DNA of 60,412 nt from positions 1-60,412 of the forward strand of contig CAMAVQ010000010.1 of assembly GCA_945861755.1 (NCBI GenBank), read 5' to 3'. Each line of letters begins with the position of its first letter. Within the stretch, counting starts at the first letter, position 1. A program made the translations under genes and the position numbers. The stretch comes from Gemmatimonas phototrophica. GTDB lineage: Bacteria > Latescibacterota > UBA2968 > UBA8231. The notes beneath the pieces are model-generated. The model did no database searches. It was not told the origin of the DNA and saw nothing but the letters and a program-made list of their open reading frames with translations. This document shows positions 42,014 through 50,852 of the stretch, piece by piece.

Positions 42014-44444
42014 CTTCGCTGTGGTTGTTGCTCCTGTGCAGGGTCAGGCGCACCACCAGCAACCCCAACCCACCGGAGACGATGTTCAGCTGCACATCCT
42101 TGACCTCAAAGACCCGCTCCGGCGAGATCCACTGGATGAGTTCGTCACCGGTGCCTACCAGTGCGGTGAGCAGCAGGGCCACAATATAGGCCCTGGGTGC
42201 CGGCAGGTCGAGAGAAAGGGCCCGGTGGAGGAAATAGCCAACCAGGCCGTACTCGACTAGGTGGAGTCGCTCGGCGGGAAAGAGGGCAAAACGGTTCAGC
42301 ATATAGGCATAGGCCAGGCCGACGGCCAGCAGGGCAGTATAGGTCTGCCAGCGCCGTCCCGTGGGGCCGAGTCGGACCTTGAGCACCAGCGCGAAACCCA
42401 GCCCCACCACCACGGCGATGCCCAGGTAACGGACCGCGCCCTGGGTATGGTCCACGAGGGTTCCCCACACCTGGGGCATCAGGGGGATGGTGCTGTAGAC
42501 GAAGGCGATGTAGAGCAGGGCCGCGCCCCAGGCGCGGCTGCGTTCCACGCCGAAGCGGAGCAGACGCGGCCAAGCTAGGGCGGCAACAATGGCCAGGAGC
42601 AGGGCATAGGCGCTCAGTTCCGCCGGGGGCACCTGGGCCACCCACAGGTAGAGATCCACCAGGCCCAGGCCCAGGCCCTTGACCAGCAGGACCCCCTGTT
42701 CGGCGCCGGCCTGCAAACTCCGCCAACCCAGCCACAGCCCGCCCGCTACCGAGAGGCTGACCTCGGGGTGGGTGGAACCCAGGTAGAAGGTGGTCCATTC
42801 ACTGGCCTGTTCTGGCTGGCCCTGGGCATGGACCCGGAAGCGCCATGGGTTGTACAGGGAGAGGGAGTTCCAGAAGGTCTCCTGGAAGGGCCCGTAGCTG
42901 GGCGTGGTCCCCTTTTCGGTGATCTCCCCTTCCAGGTGATACGCCCCCTTGCCCACCTGGTATTCGATCACATACTCGGCCTGCGGGTCTCCGGTCCAGC
43001 GCAGCTGGATGGAATAGCCATCACCCTGGTAGTTGAGGGTGTCCCCGTCCATGGGAAAGAGGATCTGCGGGGGACCGTCGGCTACCGAGGTTGGCGCAGC
43101 TAGGGCAGGGGTTTGGTGGTAGGGACGCCGCTGGGTGTAGAGGAACCACTGGCTGAGCAGGGTGCGCAGGCTGTCGGCGACCGCGGGGTGGTCGGCCAGC
43201 ACGTCCTCCGTTTCGTGCGGATCGGCGGCCAGGTCGTAGAGGGCGAATTCATCGGCGGGGGTGTAGTGCAGCAGTTTCCAGCGTTCGGTGCGCACGGCGG
43301 CGACCCGCTTGCGGTACTGCTCGTCATCGGCGGTGTACCCGCCCCCGGAGGTCTCGCAGTAGATGGGCCGCTCTTTCCAGCCGGGCTGATCCATGAGCAG
43401 GGGGACCAGCGAAGCGCCCTGCGCCCCGAGGGGCGTGGGCTGGCCGATCAGCTCCATCAGGGTGGGCATGAGGTCGATGCACTGGACCGGCTCCTCCACC
43501 ACCCGGCCGGCCGGCAGCACCCCCGGGTACCAGAAGATGAGGGGGATGCGGATCACCTCGTCGAAGAGCCGGCCCTCTTTGAAGGTGGAGACATGGCCGA
43601 CCAGGTCGTGATCGAGCAGTTCCTCGCCATGGTCGGCCGAGATCACCACCAGGGTGTTGTGAGCCAACCCCAATTCCTTGAGGGTCTGGCGCAGGGGGGC
43701 GAAGAGTTCCTCGTCGAGCTGGCGGATCTGGCCGTCGTACAGGGCTTCCACCCAGGGTTGGTCTCCCGAGCCAAAATCGACAGCGCCGCGCACCATCATC
43801 ACGTTTTTCTTCACGGCGGCGATTTTCTCCCCGGCCAGGAATTTCCGGTAGAGGCCGGTCAGAGAGAAGCCAGGTCCGTATTCGGGGGGCATGAACATCG
43901 ACTCATAGACCGGCTTGGGATCGTAGGGCTGGTGTAACTCGCGGTAGTGGTAATAAAGAAAAAAGGGTTGGTGGCGAGGGGCCTCTTCGGCGAGCCATTT
44001 GAAAAGGATCTGGTCGCCATCGTGGATATAGCGATCGCGGCTGGCGTACGGCTCAAAGCCCAGATTGCCGAAATTGGGGATGTCGGTGAGGAAGAAGATG
44101 TCGGGGGCAGAGTACCCGGCGGCCTTGAAGGCCTCGGGCAGGGTGGTGACATCCGGATCGAGTTCCTGGCTGCGGATATCCACCCCGTGAGTGGGGGCGT
44201 AGAGGCCGCTGAGGATGGAGATCAGGCCGGGCGAGGTCCAGCCCGAACTGGTGAAGGCCTGTTTGAAGAAGACCCCTTCGCTGGCCAGGCTGTCCAGGTG
44301 GGGGCTGGTGGGGTGGGGGTACCCGTAATAGCCGAGGTGGTCAGGGCGAAAGGTGTCCACGGTGATCAGCAGCACATTGGGGCGCTGGTCTGCGGCCCCA
44401 CAGGGCAGGGTCAGAGCCAGGAGCAAGAGCAGGTTCCTAATCAA
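41991..44444 (-). CDS. Sulfatase-superfamily domain fused to a VanZ-like membrane domain
   Basis: 817 residues, TTG start 44444 with AAGGTG upstream. Signal peptide (1-18), then an alkaline-phosphatase-superfamily domain: D30 of VDTFRPDHLGYYG, Thr70 in WTSPG at the nucleophile position, and ADHGEE metal ligands. A beta-rich segment (about 470-570) follows, then six or seven transmembrane helices ending in a VanZ-type signature (GTGDELIQWISPERVFEVKDVQLN). The C/S-x-P-x-R formylglycine motif is not present, so sulfatase chemistry is doubtful; transfer or hydrolysis of a phospho-group on the polysaccharide is as likely. Confidence 0.85.
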   Translation of the reverse strand: MIRNLLLLLALTLPCGAADQRPNVLLITVDTFRPDHLGYYGYPHPTSPHLDSLASEGVFFKQAFTSSGWTSPGLISILSGLYAPTHGVDIRSQELDPDVTTLPEAFKAAGYSAPDIFFLTDIPNFGNLGFEPYASRDRYIHDGDQILFKWLAEEAPRHQPFFLYYHYRELHQPYDPKPVYESMFMPPEYGPGFSLTGLYRKFLAGEKIAAVKKNVMMVRGAVDFGSGDQPWVEALYDGQIRQLDEELFAPLRQTLKELGLAHNTLVVISADHGEELLDHDLVGHVSTFKEGRLFDEVIRIPLIFWYPGVLPAGRVVEEPVQCIDLMPTLMELIGQPTPLGAQGASLVPLLMDQPGWKERPIYCETSGGGYTADDEQYRKRVAAVRTERWKLLHYTPADEFALYDLAADPHETEDVLADHPAVADSLRTLLSQWFLYTQRRPYHQTPALAAPTSVADGPPQILFPMDGDTLNYQGDGYSIQLRWTGDPQAEYVIEYQVGKGAYHLEGEITEKGTTPSYGPFQETFWNSLSLYNPWRFRVHAQGQPEQASEWTTFYLGSTHPEVSLSVAGGLWLGWRSLQAGAEQGVLLVKGLGLGLVDLYLWVAQVPPAELSAYALLLAIVAALAWPRLLRFGVERSRAWGAALLYIAFVYSTIPLMPQVWGTLVDHTQGAVRYLGIAVVVGLGFALVLKVRLGPTGRRWQTYTALLAVGLAYAYMLNRFALFPAERLHLVEYGLVGYFLHRALSLDLPAPRAYIVALLLTALVGTGDELIQWISPERVFEVKDVQLNIVSGGLGLLVVRLTLHRSNNHSEDESSRPG

Positions 44445-45447
44445 GAGGCACCTTTTTCTCGATCCACAGGGTGGCGCTGAGGAGGATCACCACTGCCGTG
44501 CTCAAGAGGAGGGCGCCGGCCCACGGGTTATCATGCAAAAACGCGTGGCCACCGCCACCCAGTAGGAGAATGAGCAGGGCGACACCCAGGTCCACTTGCA
44601 GATGGCTCCAGCCGGCGCGGGTGAGGCGCTGGTACAGGTGGAGGTTGTGGGCCCGCAGGACGTTCTCGCCCCGCAGGAGACGGCGCACCAGGGTGTAGGT
44701 GGTGTCGAAGAGGTAATAACCCAGGGGCAGGGCCAGGAGCCACAGCGGCAGTCCGGCCTGTTCCCCCATCACGGCCAGTCCCGCCAGCCAGAAGCCCAGA
44801 CAGAGGGCACCCACATCGCCCAGGAAGATGCGGGCCGGCGGGAAGTTGAAGACCAGGAAACCGGCGCTGGCCGCCATCAGGGCCAGCCCCACCCAGGCCA
44901 GCGAAGGGGCGCGGTCCAGCGTCCACAGGGCGATCCAGGTGCCGGCACCCATGGCCTGCAAGCCGCTGAGCCCGTCGATGCCGTCCATAAAATTGTACAC
45001 GTTGCACAGGACCAGCAGCCACAAGGCGGTCAGGGGCCAACCCCACAGCCCCAGTTCCAGGTGATACCCTCCGGGGAGGGCGAGCCCTTCCAGGTGCGGC
45101 CCCCACCACAGCCAGGCCGCGCCGGCCAGCAGGATCAGCATCGTTTTCCCGGCGACGCTCATGGGTTTGCCCAGATCGTCGCGGATGCTGCCCAGGAGTG
45201 GGACGCTGCCGGCCAAGAGCGGCCAGGCCACCTGGGATTCCAGTTGGCCGGTGAGCAGTCCGGCAGCCAGGCCTGCCCACACCCCGGCCACCAAGCCGAC
45301 GCCGCCCAGAGTGGGGGTGGGGCGCTGGTGGGCGCTGCGCTCGTTGGGCTGGTCCAGCGCGCCCCAGCCCTGGGCCCCGCGCCACATCGCCCAGGTGAAG
45401 GCGCAGGACAGGAGAAAGGCTACGGCCACTGGTAGAAGGGTTATCAT
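44437..45447 (-). CDS. Polyprenyl-phosphate glycosyl-1-phosphate transferase (WecA/MraY family)
   Basis: 336 residues with about 10 transmembrane helices. LDQPNERSAHQRPTPTLGG near the start, RDDLGKP, NVYNFMDGIDGLSG and FLGDVGALCLGFWL are the family's catalytic loops. It starts a lipid-linked glycan by transferring a HexNAc-phosphate to undecaprenyl phosphate. ATG overlaps the epimerase stop by 4 bp, and its end overlaps the sulfatase-like start by 8. Confidence 0.9.
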   Translation of the reverse strand: MITLLPVAVAFLLSCAFTWAMWRGAQGWGALDQPNERSAHQRPTPTLGGVGLVAGVWAGLAAGLLTGQLESQVAWPLLAGSVPLLGSIRDDLGKPMSVAGKTMLILLAGAAWLWWGPHLEGLALPGGYHLELGLWGWPLTALWLLVLCNVYNFMDGIDGLSGLQAMGAGTWIALWTLDRAPSLAWVGLALMAASAGFLVFNFPPARIFLGDVGALCLGFWLAGLAVMGEQAGLPLWLLALPLGYYLFDTTYTLVRRLLRGENVLRAHNLHLYQRLTRAGWSHLQVDLGVALLILLLGGGGHAFLHDNPWAGALLLSTAVVILLSATLWIEKKVPLD

Positions 45448-46298
45448 GCCGTGCCCTTGGCGTAAATCTGGGCCAGGCCCGCGGCCAGGGAACGCGGGGC
45501 AAAACCCAGGTCGGCGCGCGCCGCGTCAATGGCGCAGCCTTTGTCCTCTTGCAGGCGACGGAATTGCTCGGCTTCGAGGTCTGGTGCCAAGCCCGTCTTG
45601 CGGGCCAGCCACAGCCCGGCCAGGACCAGGGACAGGGGCAGGTGTACCTTGAGGGCCCTGATGCCCAGGGTAGTGCCCACCTGGTCGATGAGCGCGTTGT
45701 AGCTCAATGCCTCGGGGCCGGCCAGGTGGTAGCTGCGGCGGAGGGCGGCCGGAGCGCGGGCGGCGGCCAGCAGGGCCTCGACCAGGTCCTCCACATGCAG
45801 GGGCTGTTGCAGGGCCCGGCCATCGCCGCAGACCGGAATCCAGCGCCTCCGGCGCAGATAAGCGGCCAGCCGGCAGAGGTTGCGGTCCTCTCCCGGGCCG
45901 TAGATCATGCTGGGTCGCAGTAGGGTCCAGGGCAGGGCGGAGTTTTGGGCGCTTTCCTCCCCGGCGATGACCTCGGCCACCGAGGGGGAAGGCACCCGGG
46001 AATAACGCCGTTGCGAGCTGACCAATACCAGCCGTTCCAGACCGGCAGGGGCGCAGGCTATTAGGGCAGGGGTGTAGCGGATATGGGCCAGGTGGAAGAT
46101 CAGGCGCACGCCGGCCAGGGCCGGTCCCAGGCTGGGGGGATCTGCTAGATCGCCGGTGCAGATCTCCACCGGCCAGGGGTCCAGGAGTCCCCGATCGCTG
46201 GTGGGGCGCACTAGGCAGCGCAGGGGCTGGCCCCAGGCGGCCAGGTGGGGCAGCAGGAAACGCCCGGTATATCCCGTGGCCCCAGTTACAAGAATCAC
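45444..46298 (-). CDS. NAD-dependent epimerase/dehydratase (extended SDR)
   Basis: 284 residues. N-terminal TGATGYTGRFLLPHL Rossmann motif, IYGPGED, and a C-terminal half like UDP-galactose 4-epimerase relatives. At the usual YxxxK position it has no clear Tyr-x3-Lys (SSQRRYSRVP is the nearest), so the enzyme may act as a degenerate SDR. Overlaps its neighbours by 4 bp on both sides. Confidence 0.82.
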   Translation of the reverse strand: MILVTGATGYTGRFLLPHLAAWGQPLRCLVRPTSDRGLLDPWPVEICTGDLADPPSLGPALAGVRLIFHLAHIRYTPALIACAPAGLERLVLVSSQRRYSRVPSPSVAEVIAGEESAQNSALPWTLLRPSMIYGPGEDRNLCRLAAYLRRRRWIPVCGDGRALQQPLHVEDLVEALLAAARAPAALRRSYHLAGPEALSYNALIDQVGTTLGIRALKVHLPLSLVLAGLWLARKTGLAPDLEAEQFRRLQEDKGCAIDAARADLGFAPRSLAAGLAQIYAKGTA

Positions 46299-47440
46299 GG
46301 CTGCCTGCTCCCGGCTGATAATTCCAGGTAGAGCTGTTCCACTTGGGTCACCATCTGCTCCAGGCCGAACTCCCGCTCGGCACCTCGGCGTCCTTCCTGG
46401 GCCAGGGCGGTGCGCAGGCCGGCGTCGTCCAGCAGGGCGGCAATGGCCTGGCCCAGGGCGGCGGGATCTTCGGGAGGAACCAGCCAGCCATTGTGTCCGT
46501 GATGCACCAGCTCGGGAATGCCGCCCACGCGGGCGGCTACCACGGGCCGGCCCATGGCCATGGCCTCCATCAGCACCCGGCCCTGGCCTTCCCGGCGCGA
46601 AGGGACGACCAGCAGATCAAAGGCCTGCAGGTACGGCCGCACATCCGCCACGTTGCCGGCAAAGTGGACCCTGGCTTCTAGGCCGAGACCTCGGGCCTGG
46701 GCTTCCAGTTCCCCGCGCAAGGGGCCGTCGCCCACCACACACAGGCCCAGTTGGGGATACCTGGGGGCGAGGCTGCCCAGGGCCCCCAGCAGCAGATCGA
46801 GGCCTTTTTCCGGGGTGAGGCTGGCGATGGCCCCCAGCAGCGGGGAACCAGGCACCACAGCCGGCGCTGCGTCCAGATCCGGAGTGAAATATTCCAGATC
46901 TATGCCATTGCGGATCACCCGGTACTGATGGGAAGCGCCTAGGCCCAGGGCTTCCAGCCCGGCTGCCGTCTCCCCGCTCACCGCGATCAGCGCGTCGGTG
47001 CGCCGGGCAGCCAGTTTCTCGCCGCCGCGCAGCAGCCGGCTCTTCAGGGAAGCACCCTCCAACTCCTCCACCTGGCCGTGGTAGGTGTGTACCACCACCG
47101 GCACCCCGGCCAGGCGGGCGGCCAGCCGGCCCAGCACCCCGGCTTTGGAGATGTGGGTATGCACGAGGTCGGGGCGGGTGCGCCTGATTTTCTGGTAAAG
47201 GCCAACAAAGGCGGCGGTATCGGCACTGGGTGACACCGCCCGCTGCAGGGCGGGCAGGTAGATGGCGGGGAGCTGCCGGCGCTCCGCTTCCTCCCACAGG
47301 CTGCCTTCCCCTGGTTCGCTGCGGCCGGCGATGATCTCCACCTGGTGGCCTCTGGCCAGCAGACCGGCGCTGAGGTCCAGGACGTGGCGGGGCACGCCGC
47401 GCACGGCGAGACGGGTGAGGACCTGGAGGATACGGGCCAC
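46295..47440 (-). CDS. Family 4 glycosyltransferase
   Basis: 381 residues, GT-B fold. ARILQVLTRLAVRGVPRHVLDLS at the start, HTHISKAGVLGRLAARLAGVP in the N-lobe, and the C-lobe motifs GAIASLTPEKGLD and PSRREGQGRVLMEAMAMGRPVVA. The nucleotide-sugar E-x7-E pair reads EGQGRVLME. GTG 47440 lies 2 bp after the GT2 stop; the longer frame to 47809 is inside the GT2 gene. Probably adds a sugar to the lipid-linked repeat unit. Confidence 0.87.
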   Translation of the reverse strand: MARILQVLTRLAVRGVPRHVLDLSAGLLARGHQVEIIAGRSEPGEGSLWEEAERRQLPAIYLPALQRAVSPSADTAAFVGLYQKIRRTRPDLVHTHISKAGVLGRLAARLAGVPVVVHTYHGQVEELEGASLKSRLLRGGEKLAARRTDALIAVSGETAAGLEALGLGASHQYRVIRNGIDLEYFTPDLDAAPAVVPGSPLLGAIASLTPEKGLDLLLGALGSLAPRYPQLGLCVVGDGPLRGELEAQARGLGLEARVHFAGNVADVRPYLQAFDLLVVPSRREGQGRVLMEAMAMGRPVVAARVGGIPELVHHGHNGWLVPPEDPAALGQAIAALLDDAGLRTALAQEGRRGAEREFGLEQMVTQVEQLYLELSAGSRQP

Positions 47441-47442
47441 GT

Positions 47443-48417
47443 TCAGAGGCCGCGGAAGAAACTGCAGATGTAGGATGCGGAGACCTGCCGGCGGCTCTGA
47501 ATGTATCGCCGCCGCCGCAGGGCCAGGGGCAGCAGGCGCAGCACGTCGAGCAGGGCCAGGCACAGGTACGGGGCGCGCAGAGGCCAGCGAAACAACAGAT
47601 AGGGCCACAGCAGCAGCTCGGTCAGCAGCAGGGGGGGCAGCAGCCGGAGCAACACCCCAGGGGAAGCGTTTTTGATCAGGGTCAGATAGCGGTTTTTCAG
47701 GACATGGCGCTGGAAAAAGGCCGGCTTCTCGGCAAAACGCAGGCGGCCGTCCAGCGAGCCGGAACCCACGTGGTGGGCCGGAGGAGTGGGCTGGAAGCGC
47801 ACCTTCCAACCCCAGAGCTGGGCCCTCCAGGACAGGTCGATGTCCTCGCCGTAGCCGAAGTAGGATTCGTCAAAATATTCCCCTTCCACTTTGAGATCTT
47901 CGAGGGCCTCGCGGCGGAAGAGGACCACCGCGCCGGTGGCGCCGAAAACTTCCTCTGGGTGTTCGAGATTTTGGCTGTGGCGGATGCGGATTTGCCGGCG
48001 CAGGAAGAAACCGCCGTTGAGCAACTCCTGGGTCGCCTCCTGGAAGACGAGCCCGGTCACCGCCGCCACCTGGGGGCCGGGGGCAAAACCCTGCAGGGCC
48101 TGGCGGAGAAAGTCGGGCTCGAGAAAGACGTCGGTGTTGAGCACCAGGATGTAGGGCGCGTTGCAGGCGGCGATGGCCTGGTTGTAGCCGGCGGCAAATC
48201 CTAGATTGGTGGGGTTTTCGATCAGCCGCACCTGCGGGTAGTGCGCCTTGAGCCAGGCCTGCGAGCCATCGGTGGAACCATTGTCCACCACCACCACCTC
48301 GGCGAGGGGGCAGGTCTGGGCATAGAGTCCTGCCAGGCACCGGTCCAGGTACTTCATCCCATTCCAGTTGGCCAGCGCCGCGGCGGGGGCACTCATCTCT
48401 CGGGTTTGATCCTCCAT
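47443..48417 (-). CDS. Family 2 glycosyltransferase (rhamnosyltransferase-like)
   Basis: 324 residues. GT2 core: NWNGMKYLDRCLAGLYAQT, VVVDNGSTDGSQAW, NLGFAAGYNQAI, LNTDVFLEP, and a C-terminal membrane-associated helix (about 260-300). Similar to WbbL-type enzymes. The start is uncertain: ATG 48417 is near the predicted transcription start; ATG 48396 has GGAGGA about 13 nt upstream. First gene of the seven-gene polysaccharide operon. Confidence 0.85.
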   Translation of the reverse strand: MEDQTREMSAPAAALANWNGMKYLDRCLAGLYAQTCPLAEVVVVDNGSTDGSQAWLKAHYPQVRLIENPTNLGFAAGYNQAIAACNAPYILVLNTDVFLEPDFLRQALQGFAPGPQVAAVTGLVFQEATQELLNGGFFLRRQIRIRHSQNLEHPEEVFGATGAVVLFRREALEDLKVEGEYFDESYFGYGEDIDLSWRAQLWGWKVRFQPTPPAHHVGSGSLDGRLRFAEKPAFFQRHVLKNRYLTLIKNASPGVLLRLLPPLLLTELLLWPYLLFRWPLRAPYLCLALLDVLRLLPLALRRRRYIQSRRQVSASYICSFFRGL

Positions 48418-48430
48418 AAATGCAGCAAAA

Positions 48431-48459
48431 AATGTAACCCCGCCTCCTACCCTTAGCAA
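48431..48459 (-). promoter_or_regulatory. Putative promoter of the polysaccharide operon
   Basis: Minus strand TTGCTA (48459-48454), 17-bp spacer, TACATT (48436-48431). Predicted start near 48424. The -35 box is only 10 bp from the -35 box of the divergent mpl promoter, so the two could compete or share a regulator. Confidence 0.4.
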
Positions 48460-48469
48460 CCGCGCCTGC

Positions 48470-48499
48470 TTGACAGCGGCTCTGCGCGAGAGGTATATA
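48470..48499 (+). promoter_or_regulatory. Sigma-70-type promoter of mpl, near leaderless
   Basis: TTGACA (48470-48475), 18-bp spacer, TATATA (48494-48499; GTATAT at 48493 gives 17 bp). Transcription would start close to ATG 48506, so the mRNA would have little or no leader. The in-frame upstream start at 48470 would lie within the -35 box and is rejected. Confidence 0.6.
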
Positions 48500-48505
48500 G
48501 GAATC

Positions 48506-49933
48506 ATGTTTCAATTGCGGCCATCTGCCCACATTCACCTGATCGCCATCTGCGGCACCGCCATGGGTTCCCTGGCCGGCATGCTCAGGGAACGCGGCTT
48601 CCGGGTCACGGGTTCGGACACCCACGTTTACCCGCCGATGAGCACCTTTCTGGCGGAGCTGGGTATCGAGGTGCAGGCTGGTTTCGACGCGGCCCGCCTC
48701 GAACCCGCCCCCGACCTGGTGGTGGTGGGCAACGCGGTCTCGCGCGGCAACCCCGAGGTGGAAGCAGTGCTCGACCGCCAGCTTCCGTACGCCTCGCTGC
48801 CCGAAGTGTTGAGAGATTTCTTCCTGCGCGGCAAAAGGCCGGTGGTGATCACCGGTACCCATGGGAAGACGACCACAACGGCCATGGTGGCGCACCTGCT
48901 GAGCCAGGGTGGCCTCGACCCTTCCTTTCTGATCGCCGGTCTGCCCCGCAACTTTCCCCGGTCCTTTGGTCTGGGCAAGGGCGAGTACTTCGCCGTGGAG
49001 GGCGACGAGTACGACAGCGCTTTCTTCGCCAAGTGGGCCAAGTTTTTTTATTACCTGCCCGAGATCCTGGTGGTCAACAACATCGAATTCGACCACGCCG
49101 ATATCTACGAAGACCTGGCCGCCATCGAGAAGGCCTTCAGGCAGGTGATCAACCTGGTGCCCGGGCGGGGACTGGTGGTGGCCGGCAGCGGGGACCCGGT
49201 GCTGGCCCGGCTGCTGCCCCAGTCCTTGGCCCCGGTGCAAACGTTTGGTCTGGAGGCGGATGCGTACTGGCAGGCGTCCCAGGTGGAGACCACGAGCCAG
49301 GGACAACACTTCAACCTCTGCGAGCAAGGGCAGGAACGGGGCCGCTTCTTTCTGCCCTTGAGTGGGACGTACAATATCCGCAATGCCCTGGCGGCCCTGA
49401 GTGTGGGCTTGAGGGTGGGGCTGGCTATAGAACAATTGCAGGAAGGGCTGCGCTCCTTTGAGGGCGTGCGGCGGCGGCAGGAAGTACTCGGGGTGGTGGG
49501 AGGCATCACTCTCATCGACGATTTCGCCCACCATCCCACTGCTGTAGGCCAGACCCTCGATGGCCTGCGCCAGGCCCATCGCACCGGGGCGCTGTGGGCG
49601 GTGTTCGAGCCGGCCAGCGCCAGCAATGCCCGTGCGGTCTTCGAGGCCCAGTATCTGCAGGCCTTTGCCCCGGCTGACCGGGTGATCATCGGCAAGGTGC
49701 CCCGCCCGGAGCGAGCGCGCAGCGACGAGCCCTTTTCCGGGGAGCGCATGATCGAAGGGCTGCGCGCCCGGGGCAAGGGGGCCTGGCATTTGCCCGAGGT
49801 CGAGCAGATCCTGGCCCGGCTGGAGGCAGAGGTCGCGCCGGGGGATGTGGTGGTGTTTATGAGCAACGGCGGTTTCGGCGGGGTCCAGACCCGTTTCCTC
49901 GAAACACTCGAGGGCAGAGATGCAGTTGCTTAA
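48506..49933 (+). CDS. mpl: Murein tripeptide ligase Mpl
   Basis: 475 residues, Mur ligase fold. CGTAMGSLAGMLRERGFRVTGSDTHVYPPMS distinguishes Mpl from MurC; ATP loop GTHGKTTTT, then NNIEFDHADIYEDL and IDDFAHHPTAVGQTL. It joins UDP-MurNAc to recycled L-Ala-gamma-D-Glu-mDAP tripeptide in the cytoplasm. Overlaps ldcA by 14 bp, which joins two murein-recycling steps in one operon. Confidence 0.92.
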   Translation: MFQLRPSAHIHLIAICGTAMGSLAGMLRERGFRVTGSDTHVYPPMSTFLAELGIEVQAGFDAARLEPAPDLVVVGNAVSRGNPEVEAVLDRQLPYASLPEVLRDFFLRGKRPVVITGTHGKTTTTAMVAHLLSQGGLDPSFLIAGLPRNFPRSFGLGKGEYFAVEGDEYDSAFFAKWAKFFYYLPEILVVNNIEFDHADIYEDLAAIEKAFRQVINLVPGRGLVVAGSGDPVLARLLPQSLAPVQTFGLEADAYWQASQVETTSQGQHFNLCEQGQERGRFFLPLSGTYNIRNALAALSVGLRVGLAIEQLQEGLRSFEGVRRRQEVLGVVGGITLIDDFAHHPTAVGQTLDGLRQAHRTGALWAVFEPASASNARAVFEAQYLQAFAPADRVIIGKVPRPERARSDEPFSGERMIEGLRARGKGAWHLPEVEQILARLEAEVAPGDVVVFMSNGGFGGVQTRFLETLEGRDAVA

Positions 49934-50852
49934 GCCTGGGCCCCTGCAACCGGGGGATCTCATCGCCCTGGTGGGGCCTTCGGGACCGGCGCCGAGGGAG
50001 CGGTTGGAGGCGGGCATCGCCTACCTGGAGGGACGCGGATACCGGGTCAGGCCGGGACGCCACCTTTTCGCGCGCCACCATTACCTGGCCGGGACCGACC
50101 AGCAGCGGGCCGAGGATCTGCGGGAGGCCTTTGCCGACCCCCAGGTGCGGGCGGTGTTCTGCGCCCGGGGCGGATACGGCACGGGCCGGCTCTTGGATCG
50201 GCTCGACTACGCGGCAATCGCCGCCAATCCCAAGATCGTGTTGGGCTTCAGCGATACCACGGGTCTGCACCTGGCCCTCCAGGCCCGCTGCGGCCTGGTC
50301 TGTTTCACCGGCGGGCTGGTCTCCATGGACCTGGCCGGCGAGCGGGACCCCTTCACCGAGGAGTGGCTGTGGCGGACCCTGACCAGCAAGACTCCCTTGG
50401 GTGCGCTGCCGCTGGGGGAAGAATTCAAGGTGCTGCGCCCTGGCCGGGCTGCGGGACCCTTGCGGGGTGGTTGCCTATCGCTCTTATGCAGCCTGATGGG
50501 CACGGAGTACGTGCCAGAGCTGAAGGGTGCCATTCTGCTCTTAGAAGATGTGGACGAATATCCCTACCGTCTGGACCGCATGCTGAACCATTTGCGCCTC
50601 GCCGGCGTCCTAAAGGACATCGGGGGCTTGGTCCTGGGCCAGTTCAAGGACTGCTTCAAGCCCGAAGAGAGGGGACACTCGCCTGATTTGGCAAAGATGG
50701 TGATGGAGTTGACTGAAGGCCTCGACCTGCCGGTGGTGACCGGGGTGCCCTACGGCCATTTCAAGAGAAGGCTGGTCTTGCCCCTGGGCGTGCAGGCGGT
50801 GTTGGACACCGCCCTTCCCGAACTGCGCCTCACCGAGACGGCGTTTGCATGA
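49920..50852 (+). CDS. ldcA: LD-carboxypeptidase, S66 family
   Basis: 310 residues. Nucleophile serine in GFSDTTGLHL, the VFCARGGYGTGRLLDRLDY loop, Glu in LLEDVDEYPYRLDRML and His in GVPYGHF complete the Ser-Glu-His triad. It trims the terminal D-Ala from murein tetrapeptides, giving the tripeptide used by Mpl. ATG 49920 is internal to the mpl end. Confidence 0.92.
   Translation: MQLLKPGPLQPGDLIALVGPSGPAPRERLEAGIAYLEGRGYRVRPGRHLFARHHYLAGTDQQRAEDLREAFADPQVRAVFCARGGYGTGRLLDRLDYAAIAANPKIVLGFSDTTGLHLALQARCGLVCFTGGLVSMDLAGERDPFTEEWLWRTLTSKTPLGALPLGEEFKVLRPGRAAGPLRGGCLSLLCSLMGTEYVPELKGAILLLEDVDEYPYRLDRMLNHLRLAGVLKDIGGLVLGQFKDCFKPEERGHSPDLAKMVMELTEGLDLPVVTGVPYGHFKRRLVLPLGVQAVLDTALPELRLTETAFA

Noticed and set aside
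47870-50017. Open frame of 715 codons antisense to mpl
   Set aside because: Lies entirely opposite the well-supported mpl and GT2 genes and shows shadow-frame composition.
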